Source: Neurospora tetrasperma FGSC 2508 (Eukaryota; Ascomycota; Sordariomycetes; Sordariales; Sordariaceae). Taken from it: a stretch of 64,000 bases of DNA. The position numbers were made by a program, and so were the translations under genes. The stretch covers positions 3,382,586-3,446,585 of the forward strand of contig NW_009799104.1 in the NCBI RefSeq assembly GCF_000213175.1. The letters run 5' to 3'. Positions within the stretch are counted from its first letter, which is position 1, and the number at the start of each line of letters is the position of its first letter. The notes under the pieces are model-generated. The model did no database searches and was not told where the DNA came from. It saw only the letters and a program-made list of their open reading frames with translations. This document shows, piece after piece, positions 45,472-57,361 of the stretch.

Positions 45472-47393
45472 GCTTGGATCGAGAACAACCTCACAACCGC
45501 ACATGCATACTTGATCCTGTACCTCATTTGCCGCTTCAAAGGGGTAGGAGGTGCCTGATGAGGAACCCGTCATTTCCCATCAGGCATTTCTATTGTGTCC
45601 CAACCGAGCAATGCTGTTGTGGTAGAGGTTGTTCTGAGTCGCACACGCAACAGTTGAATCATGATGGTGGCCTACACCGTCACTTCATTGGACAGACTAG
45701 TCATTTCGAGTGACGAACGGCGATTTCTTCTCTGCAGTCCCCATGGCGTCGGACGCACTTGGCCAACATCGTATACAGGGGACGACTCTGGGGGCCACTG
45801 CGCTGGTAGGTCGTCTGCATTTCAAGTATGAGGGTTTGTCGCAGCGAATGTCCCGATGCGATAGGGGAAGGCTCTCTGGTTCTTTATGTGCGCGCCATTT
45901 GGAAGTGGTAACGGTAGATTGTAATGGAAGAAGAGAAAGGTGCAGGCAACAACGGGTTGAGGCTCAGGTAGTGGGGTTTTTGATGCAGCTGAACCATGCC
46001 AGGGTATTATCTGGTGACCGAGGCAACTGCTGCCTTTACTCTCACAGTTCCCTTGCCATTCGGCTGACACCAAGACTCACCGATATCGGGATCTCTTTGA
46101 TCCGACGCTGGAAAAACCGACTATCGCGGAGTTCCTACCAGAATGGACCCGCTCCTACTGCCCGGCCGCCTTTCGACCTCCTCTACACTTGGCCAGTGGT
46201 GGTTGGAGGGAATCCCGCCTCCGGGGGTTTGAAGAGGTTACCTAAACCGAGCCAAAGTAGCATCGCCCACTAGAGGATGGAATTCCCTAGTTACCTAGCG
46301 GATCATCCAGTGCCGGGCGGATCACTGATCATCCACCACTGCAGCTGACTGTAACGGGAAAGCGGCCCGGGAGGACGACAACGTGGAACCCCGTGCGTAG
46401 TGCAGGGAGCTACCTATGCCCAAGGATCCGCTGCCCCTGGTGCATGGTTGCAACATAACCAATACTTTGCGGCCATTGCCGCTCATGGTTTCAGGATCAG
46501 CAATAGAAAGCCGATTGCGGTTGAGTTTACTCGACCAAGGAAACACCGGACCCATCAAAGCGTTTAGAGATATCTTAGAGCCGCAAACCATTACCACCCA
46601 GTTGAGGCTGAAAGAGACGTGGGGGATTCACGAAAGAACAACGCAATGCCCAAGTTACCTAACGGCAGAGCCTCGAACCACGACATAGGCTCCAACGAGA
46701 ATCATCCGCTTAGTCACTATCAAAGCCATTTCAAGCACAACGAATTCAAAGTGGGCTATCTCTACCTATTCTCTTTCAGGTTCAAAGAAGGTGGTAAGAA
46801 CCCTAGCTCACTGAAGTTAGACGTACAACGACAAAAGAAAAGCTTGAACAACAGCCAGGAACCCAATTGGGAGCAACGTCAAGATAACTTCACACCAAAG
46901 ACCTTGTATTGCGCCGACCCGGGCCACAGCGGCCAGCCTACAGGTCGCCTGCACTAGCTGGCGGTATCTCGCCCTATAAGATTTCGACGATCAGCGACCG
47001 CCCACTGGCGATCACAGCGTTCGTTCCTACGAAGATGCAAAACATGCTGGCAGAATGCATGATCGCACAGGAGCTAGCTCGCTGCACCTTTGACAGGCCG
47101 CTTCGCAGGCCAGATGCACTGACAACACATACTAAACACCCTCTTTACTAGTGCCAATGGCATCTGGGTGGACGCGAATACGAAGTTTGAGGCTCTGCGA
47201 GCTTTAAGATTGGTCTTATGGTTCGTCAATATGCATGCTATTCTTCTTCAAGAGCAATATCAAGACATCTTGGATGTAACATAAAGCCCATAATCTGTCA
47301 TATTACTTGTGCCGGGGTCCCTTTCTATCTCATACCTCTCACCTCCCTTCCTCACACTTGGTTGTACTTGGGTACCTACGCAAAGTCCTTTCA
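45472..47393. other. Intergenic 1.9 kb, nothing recognised
   Basis: A 187-codon plus-strand frame at 45710-46273 has no start context or protein-like pattern. Nothing is called. Confidence 0.45.
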
Positions 47394-49040
47394 ATGGCGG
47401 GCATCCTCGAAAGCGTGCCGACCATCATATCAACTGCTGTCGCCGCATACGGAATCGTCGAGGTCATTCTTGAACTTGCCGAAGATGCAAAGAAAATCGG
47501 AGACCAGATGAGGATTGATGCTCTACCTTTTCGAGCATTCGGGGATTTGATCGAAACCGCCCAGTACTCTATCAAATTCCGTCTCCCCCAGGACGACACA
47601 GCAGTCATCTCGTATATGCGTGATCGACGGGTGTTGGACAACATGGAACAAGAAGCATTCGAATTGAGCAGGGATATCGACGAGCAAAAGGAAAAGATCA
47701 GGAGGTTACAATCCAACTTCGGCGACCATGCGAACTATGCTCTTCGCTTCTATGCCACCCACAGATGGAAGAATATCAGGAAGCCGAAGCTCGGGCTTCT
47801 CCAACCGAGAATGGCACAGCTGAAGTCGACATTACAGCTGATTATCGCGGTTATCCAACTCGAAGTGCTCTCTCGAAACGGAAGTGCCACCCGCGGCGAA
47901 TCCAGGCTCAATGAGATGTGGGTGAATACATTATCGACCGGTAAAGCTGTCCGATGCTAACTTCTCTCCAGCGAGGAACTGAGGGACGTTATCGGGAAAC
48001 ACATCGAAGCTATTGGACAAATCAAACAAAACTTCTCCCTACAGCCAGGCATGACCGGAGGTGGTGATGCGGCCACAGGTATATGCTTCCTCGCTTACAA
48101 CATGGCCCTGACAGGCCGGGTTCCACGTACGGGGCAGGAAATACCTGTGGAGCTTGACTTCGCGCAGTTGACAACAAGCCGAATCATGAATATCGACCCC
48201 CGTCATTGGGCGCCTCCACCAGACAGCTTGCCAGCAAATGCTCCCATTTGCCCTCATTGCTATCGCGACACGCGCGCGGAGAATGGACACCCGCCAGACG
48301 GAACTATCTGGAACCGCAACAAATCGATCCCGAATATCACGAATCATCGCTACAGACACAGAGAAAGGCCCTTGCCTCCATTACCACCACCAGAGTCCCT
48401 TGAGTCTCTGGATCGGCAGGAGCCAACAGCTTCACGCCCCCAGTACCGCGCGCCAAGCCCGCCCCCACACCCTCATATTCCTCCACTGTTCCATCCAAAT
48501 CCGCCGCTGGTTGAGATCCGAGAACAGCCTTCGGGATCGGAACTTCATCATCTTCCCGCCAATGATGACTCGACTACAGAACCAGGATCTGAGAACCAGT
48601 ATCTTAGCGAACCACCACTGTACAGGCCAAGGTCACGATCACCCCGACCACGACAATCCACCACCGTTGAACAGGTCCTTGTGTGGCACAACAACGGCTC
48701 CTGGGTACCGCAGCTCGTGCGGTTCGACCCGAATCTCGACATTCGCAATAGACACGGTGCGAATGGCGCTGAAATTCCGTACGGCGGTCTCATCTCCGAG
48801 GACTACGTGGATAGCTTGTCACTGACAGAAAGTGTCGAGTGGTATCGCCGCGAGTTCGTGTTCCCCTATGATGATGAGCACCGCGCGGTGAGAGGCATCG
48901 GCACGGTCGATATCGAGTGGAAAAAACAGCCAGGTCTGGATGATTGGGATGAGTTGGTGGTGGAGAGACCAAGGGTGAAGTGTATTGTTTGTCGGGAGAT
49001 GCCTTGCGAAGAGGAATTGGTTTTGAAGCTGCATGATTAG
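47394..49040 (+). CDS. Unrecognised helical protein, paralogue 1 of a tandem pair
   Basis: Exons 47394-47917 and 47972-49040; the 54-bp intron has GTGGGT, a GCTAAC branch site and CTCCAG, and AT|C restores Ile. 530 residues. The first 180 residues are predicted helical and begin with a short hydrophobic/amphipathic stretch (GILESVPTIISTAVAAYGIVEVILELAEDAKK style), as seen at the N-termini of fungal incompatibility and STAND proteins. A charged coiled-coil-like segment (about 80-160) follows. After the intron comes a block around ELRDVIGKHIEAIGQIKQ then ALTGRVP, then a Pro-rich region (about 290-330) and Arg/Ser-Pro repeats (RPRSRSPRPRQS near 410). The C-terminus has a CIVCREMPC cysteine cluster. 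No known family is assigned; the N-terminal resemblance is only in style. Its nearest relative is the gene at 49568. Confidence 0.65.
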
Positions 49041-49567
49041 AATGCCTACTTCAAAGGCCTGAAGTGTGCGTGGGAGTATGATGAAGGGAGGTGAAAATTG
49101 GTGATGTTTTACTGGCGTGCCTATGGTATTTAGCTGATGAGAGAATGCCCGCCCGCATGGAATGGCATGGTTTTCAGCTTGCCAAGACTTGGGCTTGCTC
49201 AGTCTGTGTCACTGCCCAAGCCCCTGCAGCGCAGTTGCACCCAAAAGACCTCAGACAAGGCGTAGAATCGAAGGCGCATTTACAGCTTGCTCTTTGAGTG
49301 GCCAGTACACTTGCCACTTATCACCAATCACCAACGATGGGAAGCAACGCTCCAATCCAATACTGCCCGTACGCACTATTGGTTTCCTTCCAGTCGATAC
49401 AGACGGCTTCGGCAGTCGACATGCATGTACCTCCACATCTGAGATGTTATAACATCTTGCTCTTTCACTCGAGTCAGTCTCTTGACTCTCTCGGGATACC
49501 TACCATACAATTTGTTGTTTCGCGCACACCATCTTTTTTCAACCGCTACTTGCCATATGCTTTCGAC
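49041..49567. other. Spacer between the two paralogues
   Basis: No gene. Holds the 3' UTR of paralogue 1 and the promoter of paralogue 2. Confidence 0.45.
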
Positions 49568-51327
49568 ATGGAGGTGATCGAAGCAATAACCGCTGCCCAC
49601 GGCGTTGCCAAACTGGCATACCTTCTTGCATCCACGATATACGATGTCGCGAAGGTTGCAAAGGACTCGGGCGCTGTTTTCCAGCAGCTCGACACTGAAG
49701 TCAACTCTCTCAAAGTTTTCGTCAGTTTAGTCGAACAAGTCGAATCAAACATCACCTCACGATGTGGCCAGAACCCAGATCCCAACGCTGTCGAGACGTC
49801 ACAGGCCCTATGGCCGTTTGGTCTATTGAAGGAAGAATGTGATGAACTAACCACACTCATTGAGCCTCAGCTCCAAAAGATCCACCAATACCGAAGCGAC
49901 ATGGCGAATGATTCTGAATTTGGGCGTCAATTGTTTACAGCAATGAAAATCAGGTTCAGACTCGTTCCTAAGATTCACGATCTGTACCCAAGGATCGAGA
50001 GACTCAAAACAAGCTTGCTGTTAGCGACGGCAACCATCCAAACCTTGCAAAATGAAGCAGGAGCGGGACAGTTGTGAGTCGGCCCTCACAACAAAGTTGA
50101 GAGCACCTGCTGATAGCATACAGAGAAAGGATTGAACGCGCTACAGAAGAGATACGAACCCTTCTATGCCCTCATCCTGCCAAATCCCGTAACAGAACCT
50201 CTCGCACCAGCCTTTCGACTTCAAATAGTCAATTTTCCCTTCCAGAGCTTTATTTCGGACCGGGCCCCGTCCTTGCGCATAGAAGCAACTCTGGGTTTCA
50301 AAGGCATCTCTGCAGATCGTGATACAGTCGAAACGCCGCTTCAAACATCCGATAGTATCATTTCTTTGCCTATCAGCGGACGAAGATCGATCGACAGCTC
50401 CAAGTGGGCTTTTCCCAAAAGTAGCTACTCGTCAACGGTATCGTTCGCCACTGCACGGGAAGTCCAGCTACGCCATAACCCGAGAGATTTCTATTCTACG
50501 TCTGCACAGCTCGGCAACATAAGAGACCATACGGAGGCACAGAGATACCAGCATGGAGGACTAGGAACGGATCTCGCGGAAGGACTTGGCGTTTCTCTTG
50601 TGCCTGCTCTGGGTGCATACGACGTACCGCGCCTTAATCAGGAGCTACCCGAATCGTCGAAGGAGGCCCGTGAACAGTTGAATGGGGAAGTTATGCCCTT
50701 CCAAGTATTCAGCAATCAGCTAGAGACGGATGGCCTTTCACCGAGGCTTGTAATGAGGTACATGCGGGAGCACAACGTAATAGAACGCATCCTGGCAATG
50801 GCGGAAGAACTACAAGTCGATGGCCAGATACAACTGGACAAGGTAGCAAGGTTGAGATCTGAGATCGAAAGCAGCAACCGTGCCCGGCGCTTATTTACCC
50901 TCATCGTATTGAAAGTGTTGAGGAACTACAAAAGGCCAAAGATTGCGCTCTTAATAGCTCAGGGAAAATACGTCAAGTCTGCTCTCGACCTAGTTGATCC
51001 GTTATTGGAGTTTCAGAGGCTTCGTTATTCAAGTGCATCGTTGCAAGGTCACTAAGCGGACTCAAACGACTTGTGAGTGAAATTCTATTGAACTGGCACC
51101 TGTACGATTACTAACGTGAGTGATGTAGGGTCCAGTCCAGACAACTTGTCGAAAAGTGTGTCCGTATCATAGGCGACGTCAAAAGTTCCAGGTTCTTTCA
51201 TTCCATATCTGCACCGGAAAGCCAAGACCCTGATCCAATCACGATACTCTGTTACGTTGCTTCCAGCATGCTCAACACGGGCAGAGCTCCTCCACCTGCT
51301 GGTCCATCCAGCCTCTGCTCATCCTGA
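49568..51327 (+). pseudogene. Paralogue 2 of the helical pair, broken by an in-frame stop
   Basis: Exon 1 is 49568-50073 (MEVIEAITAAHGVAKLAYL; 168 codons, helical N-terminal domain). A 50-bp intron (GTGAGT...TACAG) leads to an exon that reaches TAA at 51053-51055. Its last 120 codons match the helical block of paralogue 1: MRYMREHNVIERILAMAEEL versus SYMRDRRVLDNMEQEAFEL, and KRPKIALL versus RKPKLGLL. Five codons after the stop the frame meets a good intron (51073-51128: GTGAGT, ACTAAC, GTAG), in phase with an exon (51129-51327) that matches the post-intron block of paralogue 1 (QLVEKCVRIIGDVK; LNTGRAP). The stop therefore interrupts a formerly continuous gene. Inside the second exon a frame change between about 50125 and 50320 needs either an unproved 55- or 88-bp intron or a further indel. 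A truncated but functional protein remains possible. Confidence 0.6.
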
Positions 51328-52490
51328 TACCCATCTCCCTACAATCCCGCAGATTTATGGCCCAATTTCCCACCTCCAAACATGGTTCGACGTGCGATTC
51401 TCGAGAACTCCAGCCCACATGAATCCTGGACCGAAAGAAACATCTGAGTACAGCCGAAGGTCCCATTCCATTTCCATCACGAACTGGATGACTGCCCAGA
51501 GACCCGCACAACACAAACCCAGTGGCACACATACACAGTCTTTAAGCGCGACTTAGTGTGCGTTGCTGTAAATCCCTACCTACCTAAACAATCAACTTGC
51601 TAGTCATATCGACATCCGCTACTTGCAATTCTGTTTTGGAGGCTCTGGTATCTGTGTTGGGGTGACCCGAGGACGACACGCTGCTTCAGGATCCGGGGTT
51701 CGTGGAGTCCCGATCCAAATGGACAGAAAATCTAAAATCTGTTGGGATTTGGTTGGCCCGTCATCAAGGGATTGTAGAATTCCGAGTCGGTTCTCTTGGA
51801 GATCTGATCACTTTGATGATGAGCGGGCCGATATGGTGGTGCCGAATATACAAGTAGGAGGGAGTTGTCACCCGGAACTCGGAAGAGCCTTATGAACCAG
51901 ACGTTGTACTCAGGCGATACCTGTGGCATCATGAATTGCTTAGGACTGAGGAAGGGCAGGAAGCTGGTGAGGAAGATCCGACTATATTTGGGAGCATTCC
52001 GCTGCTTTAACGCCACATATCCTTCATTCTGTTGAAGCCATCACCAGTTCTCGGCATTCTCTCGGTATCAGTGGATATGATCCACACATTGCTACCCTAG
52101 ATATAAGTCGGATTTCATCCTCCTTCTTCACCTTTCCTTCCTTTCTCAATCTATCAAGACTTTCACCACCACCATAATATCGCTCACTATGATCACTCCC
52201 TTGCAGTATGGTTCAACACATTCACTCTTTCACCTGCCTATTGACTATGCATGCCTTCATCTGCTTCACCATGCCTTTCAAAGACGTGTTTATATAACGA
52301 TCATATCACAACTTCAGCCTATCAACTATCCAACAAAAATATGGAGAGAATACACAAGAACGAAACCCCCCTCCAGTCACCCCCCATCTCCTTCCCTCCC
52401 ATACGCTAGGCATCACCACCTCCACCTCCACCTCCACCACCTCCACCTCCACCTCCCCCCCCTCTTCTCTCCCACTCAACTCAAATGAGT
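51328..52490. other. Possible decayed C-terminal exon, then promoter-like and repeat sequence
   Basis: From about 51665 to 52010 one plus-strand frame reads protein-like on both sides of a single TAG near 51855 (for example WLARHQGIVEFRVG, and later EEPYEPDVVLRRYLW to a final TAA). It may be the decayed end of paralogue 2 or of another gene. A CCACCT microsatellite lies at 52415-52462. Confidence 0.3.
52415..52462. repeat. CCACCT microsatellite
   Basis: About seven copies of CCACCT with one CCA interruption, ending in a C run, just downstream of the laccase stop codon. Apparent Val/Glu- or His/Leu-rich frames over it are artefacts. Confidence 0.85.
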
Positions 52491-54693
52491 TCAAATCCCC
52501 GAATCAACCTTCTTCATCCTAAACTCCGGATCATTATCCGCATACTTCCTCCACTCATCACACCTGTCCCGCAAATCCGGCATCAAATTCGGTATCGCCC
52601 CATCATTAATCCGATCGACCCTCTCCAAAAACTGGACGCTGAGTCCCTGGCTCATATGCCACGGGATATGGCAATGGAACACCCACGAACCAGGGTTACG
52701 ACCGGCTTCAAAGGCAATAATGAGCCATCCGAAAGACGGGACAACCGTGGTATCGCGCCGTGTGGGGTTGTCGAAGTTGAGATGGGGACCGTCGATGACG
52801 GGGTCGAAGAGGATGGGGTGGCCTGGGTCGACGAGGGGGTTCGCGGGGAAGCGGGAGCGGCCGAGGATGAGGAAGTCGTGGCCCTGTGGAGAAGGTTAGT
52901 CTATGTATGGGGAGACATAAGAGAAAGGGAGGAGGGGAAAGGGGGGGGGGGGGGAAGTAAGGGAGGAGGGATAGAAAGAAAGACTCACGTGGAGATGCAT
53001 GGGATGCGGCGAGGGAGAGTTGTTTTGGATCACCCAGAAGGACCACTGTTTCGCACGTTAGATTTGGGTCGGTAGTCGATGCAAGCACGGGACATGAAGG
53101 GAAAGGTAACGGACCTTGACAGCTTCGGGCAGCTGGATAATGTTTGCTTGTCTCGGAAACGTAAAGTTGCCCTCGACGACATACTCCAACGTCGGCTTAT
53201 CCCATTGGACATCAATGGCCGAGCCATCAACTGACCAAAGTACCTTGGAGATACCCTTGTTCACCTCCTTCACGTCCAGTGTGACGGACAGAGTATCCAC
53301 CTTGGTGTCGGAAAAGTCGGCCTTTGGCGCTGTCCTCGATGTCAGGGGCTTGGAAGAGACGTCATCCTCACAGAACTGATCGATTGCAGGTAGACCGTGA
53401 TTAGTGGGAAGCCTGGACTCATCGGCGCCTTCGTACGAGACTATGGCTGCGGGATAAGGGTTGAGCGATACGCCGCATAGGGGGGTCGAAGATAGGGTTG
53501 CGTTGATCCAGTAGTTGTCCACCTCTTGGTCGGCCTTGATTACGACATCGTAGCGTTGGCCAACGGTGAGGTAAAGCTGGTGAACCGGGTACGGCTCTAC
53601 GGGGACAAAGTCAGTCTCAATGACCGTCATGTTGTGACCGACGATGGACACGACAAAGGTGTTATCGGCTGAGGTGTTGACTAGCCTGAGACGATGGCGC
53701 TTGTTCTTTGTGAACTTCAATCTCGCATATTCGCCTCCAGTGCCGTTGGGCGCAATGTTCATCCCGTTGAAAAGGATGTTGTTACTTGGCGGAGGAGAGC
53801 CAGGAACACCCTTGAGGAAGGGATCGTTGGGGTCCATCATCCGATCAACGATGTGCTCGGCGGAGTCATAGTACCAGTCGCTGATGGGGAAGACGCCGAG
53901 GTCGGTATCGTACGGGTAGGAGGAAGGGCCGTTGATCTGGATTGGACCAACGATGCCGTTGGCGTATTGCGAGGAGATGTGCGAGTGGTACCTGGAACAA
54001 ATCACGTATTAGCGGATATGTCGACGCCTCTGCTCGAGTGGCAGAGTGGACGAACCAAGAAGTTCCATGCTGAGTTGCCAGGAACGAGTAGACTTTGCTG
54101 GTACCAGGAGCGATGGGACACTCCGTCACGCCGGCCACGCCATCTTGGTTGTTGCTGTTCAGTTGATGGAAACCATGCCAGTGCATAGAAGTACTGAAAG
54201 GATTGTCAGTGTCAATGGCCCGTACTGTAGTTGGAAGGACGGAACTGACCCGTTCGTCTTGAGCCTGTTTGTGACTGTGACCTCGATCCTGTCGCCCCAG
54301 TCGGCCTTGATCAATGGCCCTGGGTAACCGCCTATTGGGTTGCACGTTAGCAGGCAGTTGAGCATCGGACAGACGCTATATCTCACCATTGATGAGCATG
54401 GCTCCCTTCTTGATGTGACCATCTGGGCCAACCCATTCATCCACTTCGGTGATTTGAAAGTCGAACTGTGGTGTCTCGTGTGAGCATGTGGGAAACTTTG
54501 TCGATCTGGTACATAGTTTGGAAAATCTTACCTTCCGTGTAACCCAGGTGACAGGCCATTCGTTCTCGTAGTCTGTGTTGACGTTGAACCGGGATGTCCA
54601 ACAAGCGCGGTTGCACTCATGGTTGCAGCTTGGAGCGGCACCAACGAGGCCGAGCAGGGGCAATAAGCCGCCTAGAAGTGGAAGAAAACGCAT
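52491..54693 (-). CDS. Secreted laccase (multicopper oxidase), seven exons
   Basis: Exons 54693-54532, 54465-54387, 54331-54250, 54193-54056, 53991-53115, 53045-52989 and 52883-52491; all six introns (55-105 bp) are GT-AG and in phase. 595 residues. Signal peptide about 1-20, then a Cys-rich N-terminus (CNHECNRACW) typical of ascomycete laccases. Copper ligands are all present: HWHGFHQ, HGTSWYHSHISSQ, HPMHLHGHDF and HCHIPWHMSQGLSVQF. The residue ten after the type 1 Cys is Leu, the non-coordinating axial position. The protein ends exactly in DSGI, the C-terminal plug motif of ascomycete laccases, with no tail left to be removed. It oxidises phenols and reduces O2 to water. Intron 6 contains a 14-G run on the plus strand (52941-52954). 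The two outer exons flank a compact three-cupredoxin core of normal length. Confidence 0.95.
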
Positions 54694-56758
54694 ACTGATA
54701 TTCCAATAGGGTGTTGGGGATGACACACCGAATGACTAGTGGGTGATGTGAAAGGGGATCAACGAGTGTAAATAGGGGGGTTTCCTGGATGGTTAGTAGA
54801 ACACGCAACAACAACAACACCCAACCGACGAGGACGATGCAAGAGCCAAGTCCCTGGGAACAGAGAAAGCGTGACGGAGTCGGATACGATCATTTGTATA
54901 TACTGGTCGGTATAGTGTAGACGGACTTGGCAATGTTTACATGGCTGGCGACTGGCATGCTCCCTGAATTGGCTTGTTGTGAATCAACCGTCGGTGACCC
55001 TGGTGGCTGGCATGCAAGGACACAGCTCAGCCGCCGCATCTACCCCGTCCCCCGGATCTGAGATCTCGCTCATGAGAGCCGGAAACCTAGCGGGTAGACG
55101 GCAGATGTAGACCAGATCAACACCATTGTTCGAGACATGACGATGGCTTTGACCTCCCCCGGCGGTCATCACAATCTGGGGGTTGATAAGGGTTAGGGTC
55201 CAAGCCGTGAAGAAGCCATTACTTGATTGACTGATCAGAAAGACGAGGGAAGGGTGGCTGTACTACTGGCGTCCCTCGCATGGCCTGGCCTGGATATGAT
55301 CAACTGCATTGACTGAGGACAGAGGCAGGGAAGATGACGATGGCGTGGCATGGCTGTCAGCGGACTGTGACTTCAGAGAAGCGAAATCGGCATTGAGGAC
55401 GGCTACTACCGTGAACGGACATTTGCAAGGAGTCCTTCAGCCAGCCCTCATTCATCGACGAAGACCGAATTCCAGAATGATGACAGGTAGTGACGAAAGA
55501 TGGCTGGCGCGCAGTCGAAATCCGGGTGGAATGTAAAAACACCGTTCGCGAAGGTGCTGAATGAAAGCAGCAGTCAGCTTCTTGGGCGCACGGGCCATGT
55601 GGTGGAAATATCACACCAAACTTGGGCTTTGTCCGGACGTTCTACTCGGAGCCATCCCATCCCTGGGAAAATATGTCGATACAAAAGAGAGAGTGGGAGA
55701 TCCAAATGAGAGGAAGCTGGATGTTGCTCGTTGTTGACACATCCAATATCGGCGGCTTCTTGTTTCAGGAACGGAAGGAGCAAGGGAGAGAATCGTGAAC
55801 TGAAAGCAGATGCGCACGGATCAACTTGCAGGTGTTTTGCGCCCTGACAGCTGCAGATCTACACACTGCAGGAAATAGCAACTGCAGCGAACTATTGGCG
55901 ATACCTCTAGGCAAAGACTCCCAGCGACAACAAAAGTAAGCGAGCTTCGAACTCGCAACATCAAAGTCCAGGCTTCCAAATTGGAAAGATGTTTACGCCC
56001 CGGAATCAGTGACAAATGGTAATATCTGTTTGTATCCTCTATCGCCCATGGTGGGATGAGCAGCGTGAACCGCTGGGCCTCAGACAACGCCAACCCTAAC
56101 CCCGCTGAAAGCGCTGCCTTGGGGGTTTTGCTTCTTCTTTTCACACATCCAACACCCACGTCATATAGACCGGGCAATTTATCTCATGTAGATAAAAGCT
56201 GCTTGAGCCCTGAGGGCGCCAACTATTGCAAGCTTTCAAGAGACTGACCATGAGATTTCCACTTGCCAACCAGCCGAGCCGCCGAGCCAACAGCAAGGCC
56301 GGGTACTTCTTCGCGGCCCTTGTTGCATTCAGGGTTAGGGTTGCACAGATGATCAAAATCGTCAGGTGGTTGGAAGCTGGTGAGTTGAGGATTGATACAA
56401 CCTCTCTTTCCATTTTCTTTCTACCTTCAATATCATTGCGTCCTCATATGGATTCGCCTCCGAAATGTTGGAAACAACGAGGTTCTGTCGCCTCGTATCT
56501 GATCTGATCAAGGACGAAGATGGTCACGTCGTGAGACTGGCAGCCACGCCTCTACCAACATCTCGAGTCCTAAATGGCAAGAACAACAAAGCTTCAGAAT
56601 AGTGCTAGCTACCTATAAATCATTCATTACAATGCTCGTTTCCAACTTAGCTTTTCCCTTCAACAGCAGCAGACTTGCTAACAACTCTCGTTACCCATTT
56701 GGTACAAGCCTTCCAATCATATTTGCTGTTGATATACCGCACTAGAGCACTTGCAAAA
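54694..56758. other. Intergenic 2 kb, nothing recognised
   Basis: The left end holds the laccase promoter. A perfect T-arm-like hairpin (GCGAG-TTCGAAG-CTCGC, minus strand, near 55940) stands alone without a D-arm or A box. GGGTTAGGG-like motifs occur near 55190, 56090 and 56335 but are single copies. Confidence 0.45.
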
Positions 56759-57361
56759 ATGTCCAGAAGAAGCCAAACATCCTCCAGAACGACAGACTCA
56801 GACCTTTCTTCACTGCCCAAACTACAAGAACCGGTAGAAACCTCAACAAGTCCGGAGGAGTTGGTCAATAACTGGGAAAATCTCCTCAACCATGCTCGTA
56901 TGCGAAAAGACTTTGTGAAGCTTGGATTCGACCTTAGCTTCCCATTCGAATATGCCTTTCCGGATTGGGCGACGCACTTCAATTTCGAAGTCTATTACCT
57001 CGACCCCGCAACCGCCAAGCGAAATGCGACCAGGTATTTCAACGACCTGAGACCGCACATTGATGCCGCTCTCTCCATCATCGAAGAGGGTATGGTCCGT
57101 TGGCTCCCCACTTGATACTCATTCGATTCAAGGGATGCTAATCGCTTGCCTGCGCTAGCCGATGGTGACCTTCTTAGGATTGAGAGAAGATGGGAACTGA
57201 CCACCAAGTTCTGGTCTGGTGAGCTCAGCAAGGAAGATGAGGAGAAGTGCCAGCCGGCTCCTAGTGCTATCAAGAAAGCCAATGGTCGCACGAAGATGAA
57301 GAAGGATGGTCCTTACAAAACAGGAAGTTGGCAGATTGAAAAATACCTAACTAATTCCTAG
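56759..57361 (+). CDS. Orphan protein, two or three exons
   Basis: Exons 56759-57089 and 57159-57361; the 69-bp intron has GTATGG, a GCTAAT branch site and GCTAG, and G|CC gives Ala. 177 residues: a Ser/Thr-rich start (MSRRSQTSSRTTDSD), an aromatic central part (FDLSFPFEYAFPDWATHFNF) and a Lys-rich end. No family recognised. A further acceptor-like site (CAACTAAC...CCATAG) precedes 57404, followed by a 46-codon frame with a coiled-coil look (VEDVSDVYTEVSRFHNHMKE) ending at 57544. It could be a third exon, but no donor in the right phase was found. Confidence 0.5.

Noticed and set aside
45710-46273. 187-codon frame after the HET gene
   Set aside because: No proper start context, no domain and no splice partner.
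52189-53075. Two plus-strand frames across the microsatellite and laccase 3' end
   Set aside because: The first is driven by the CCACCT repeat; the second is antisense to laccase exon 7 and intron 6.
55935-55965. Isolated T-arm-like hairpin on the minus strand
   Set aside because: A perfect five-pair stem and T-loop, but no A box, D-arm or matching acceptor within tRNA distance.
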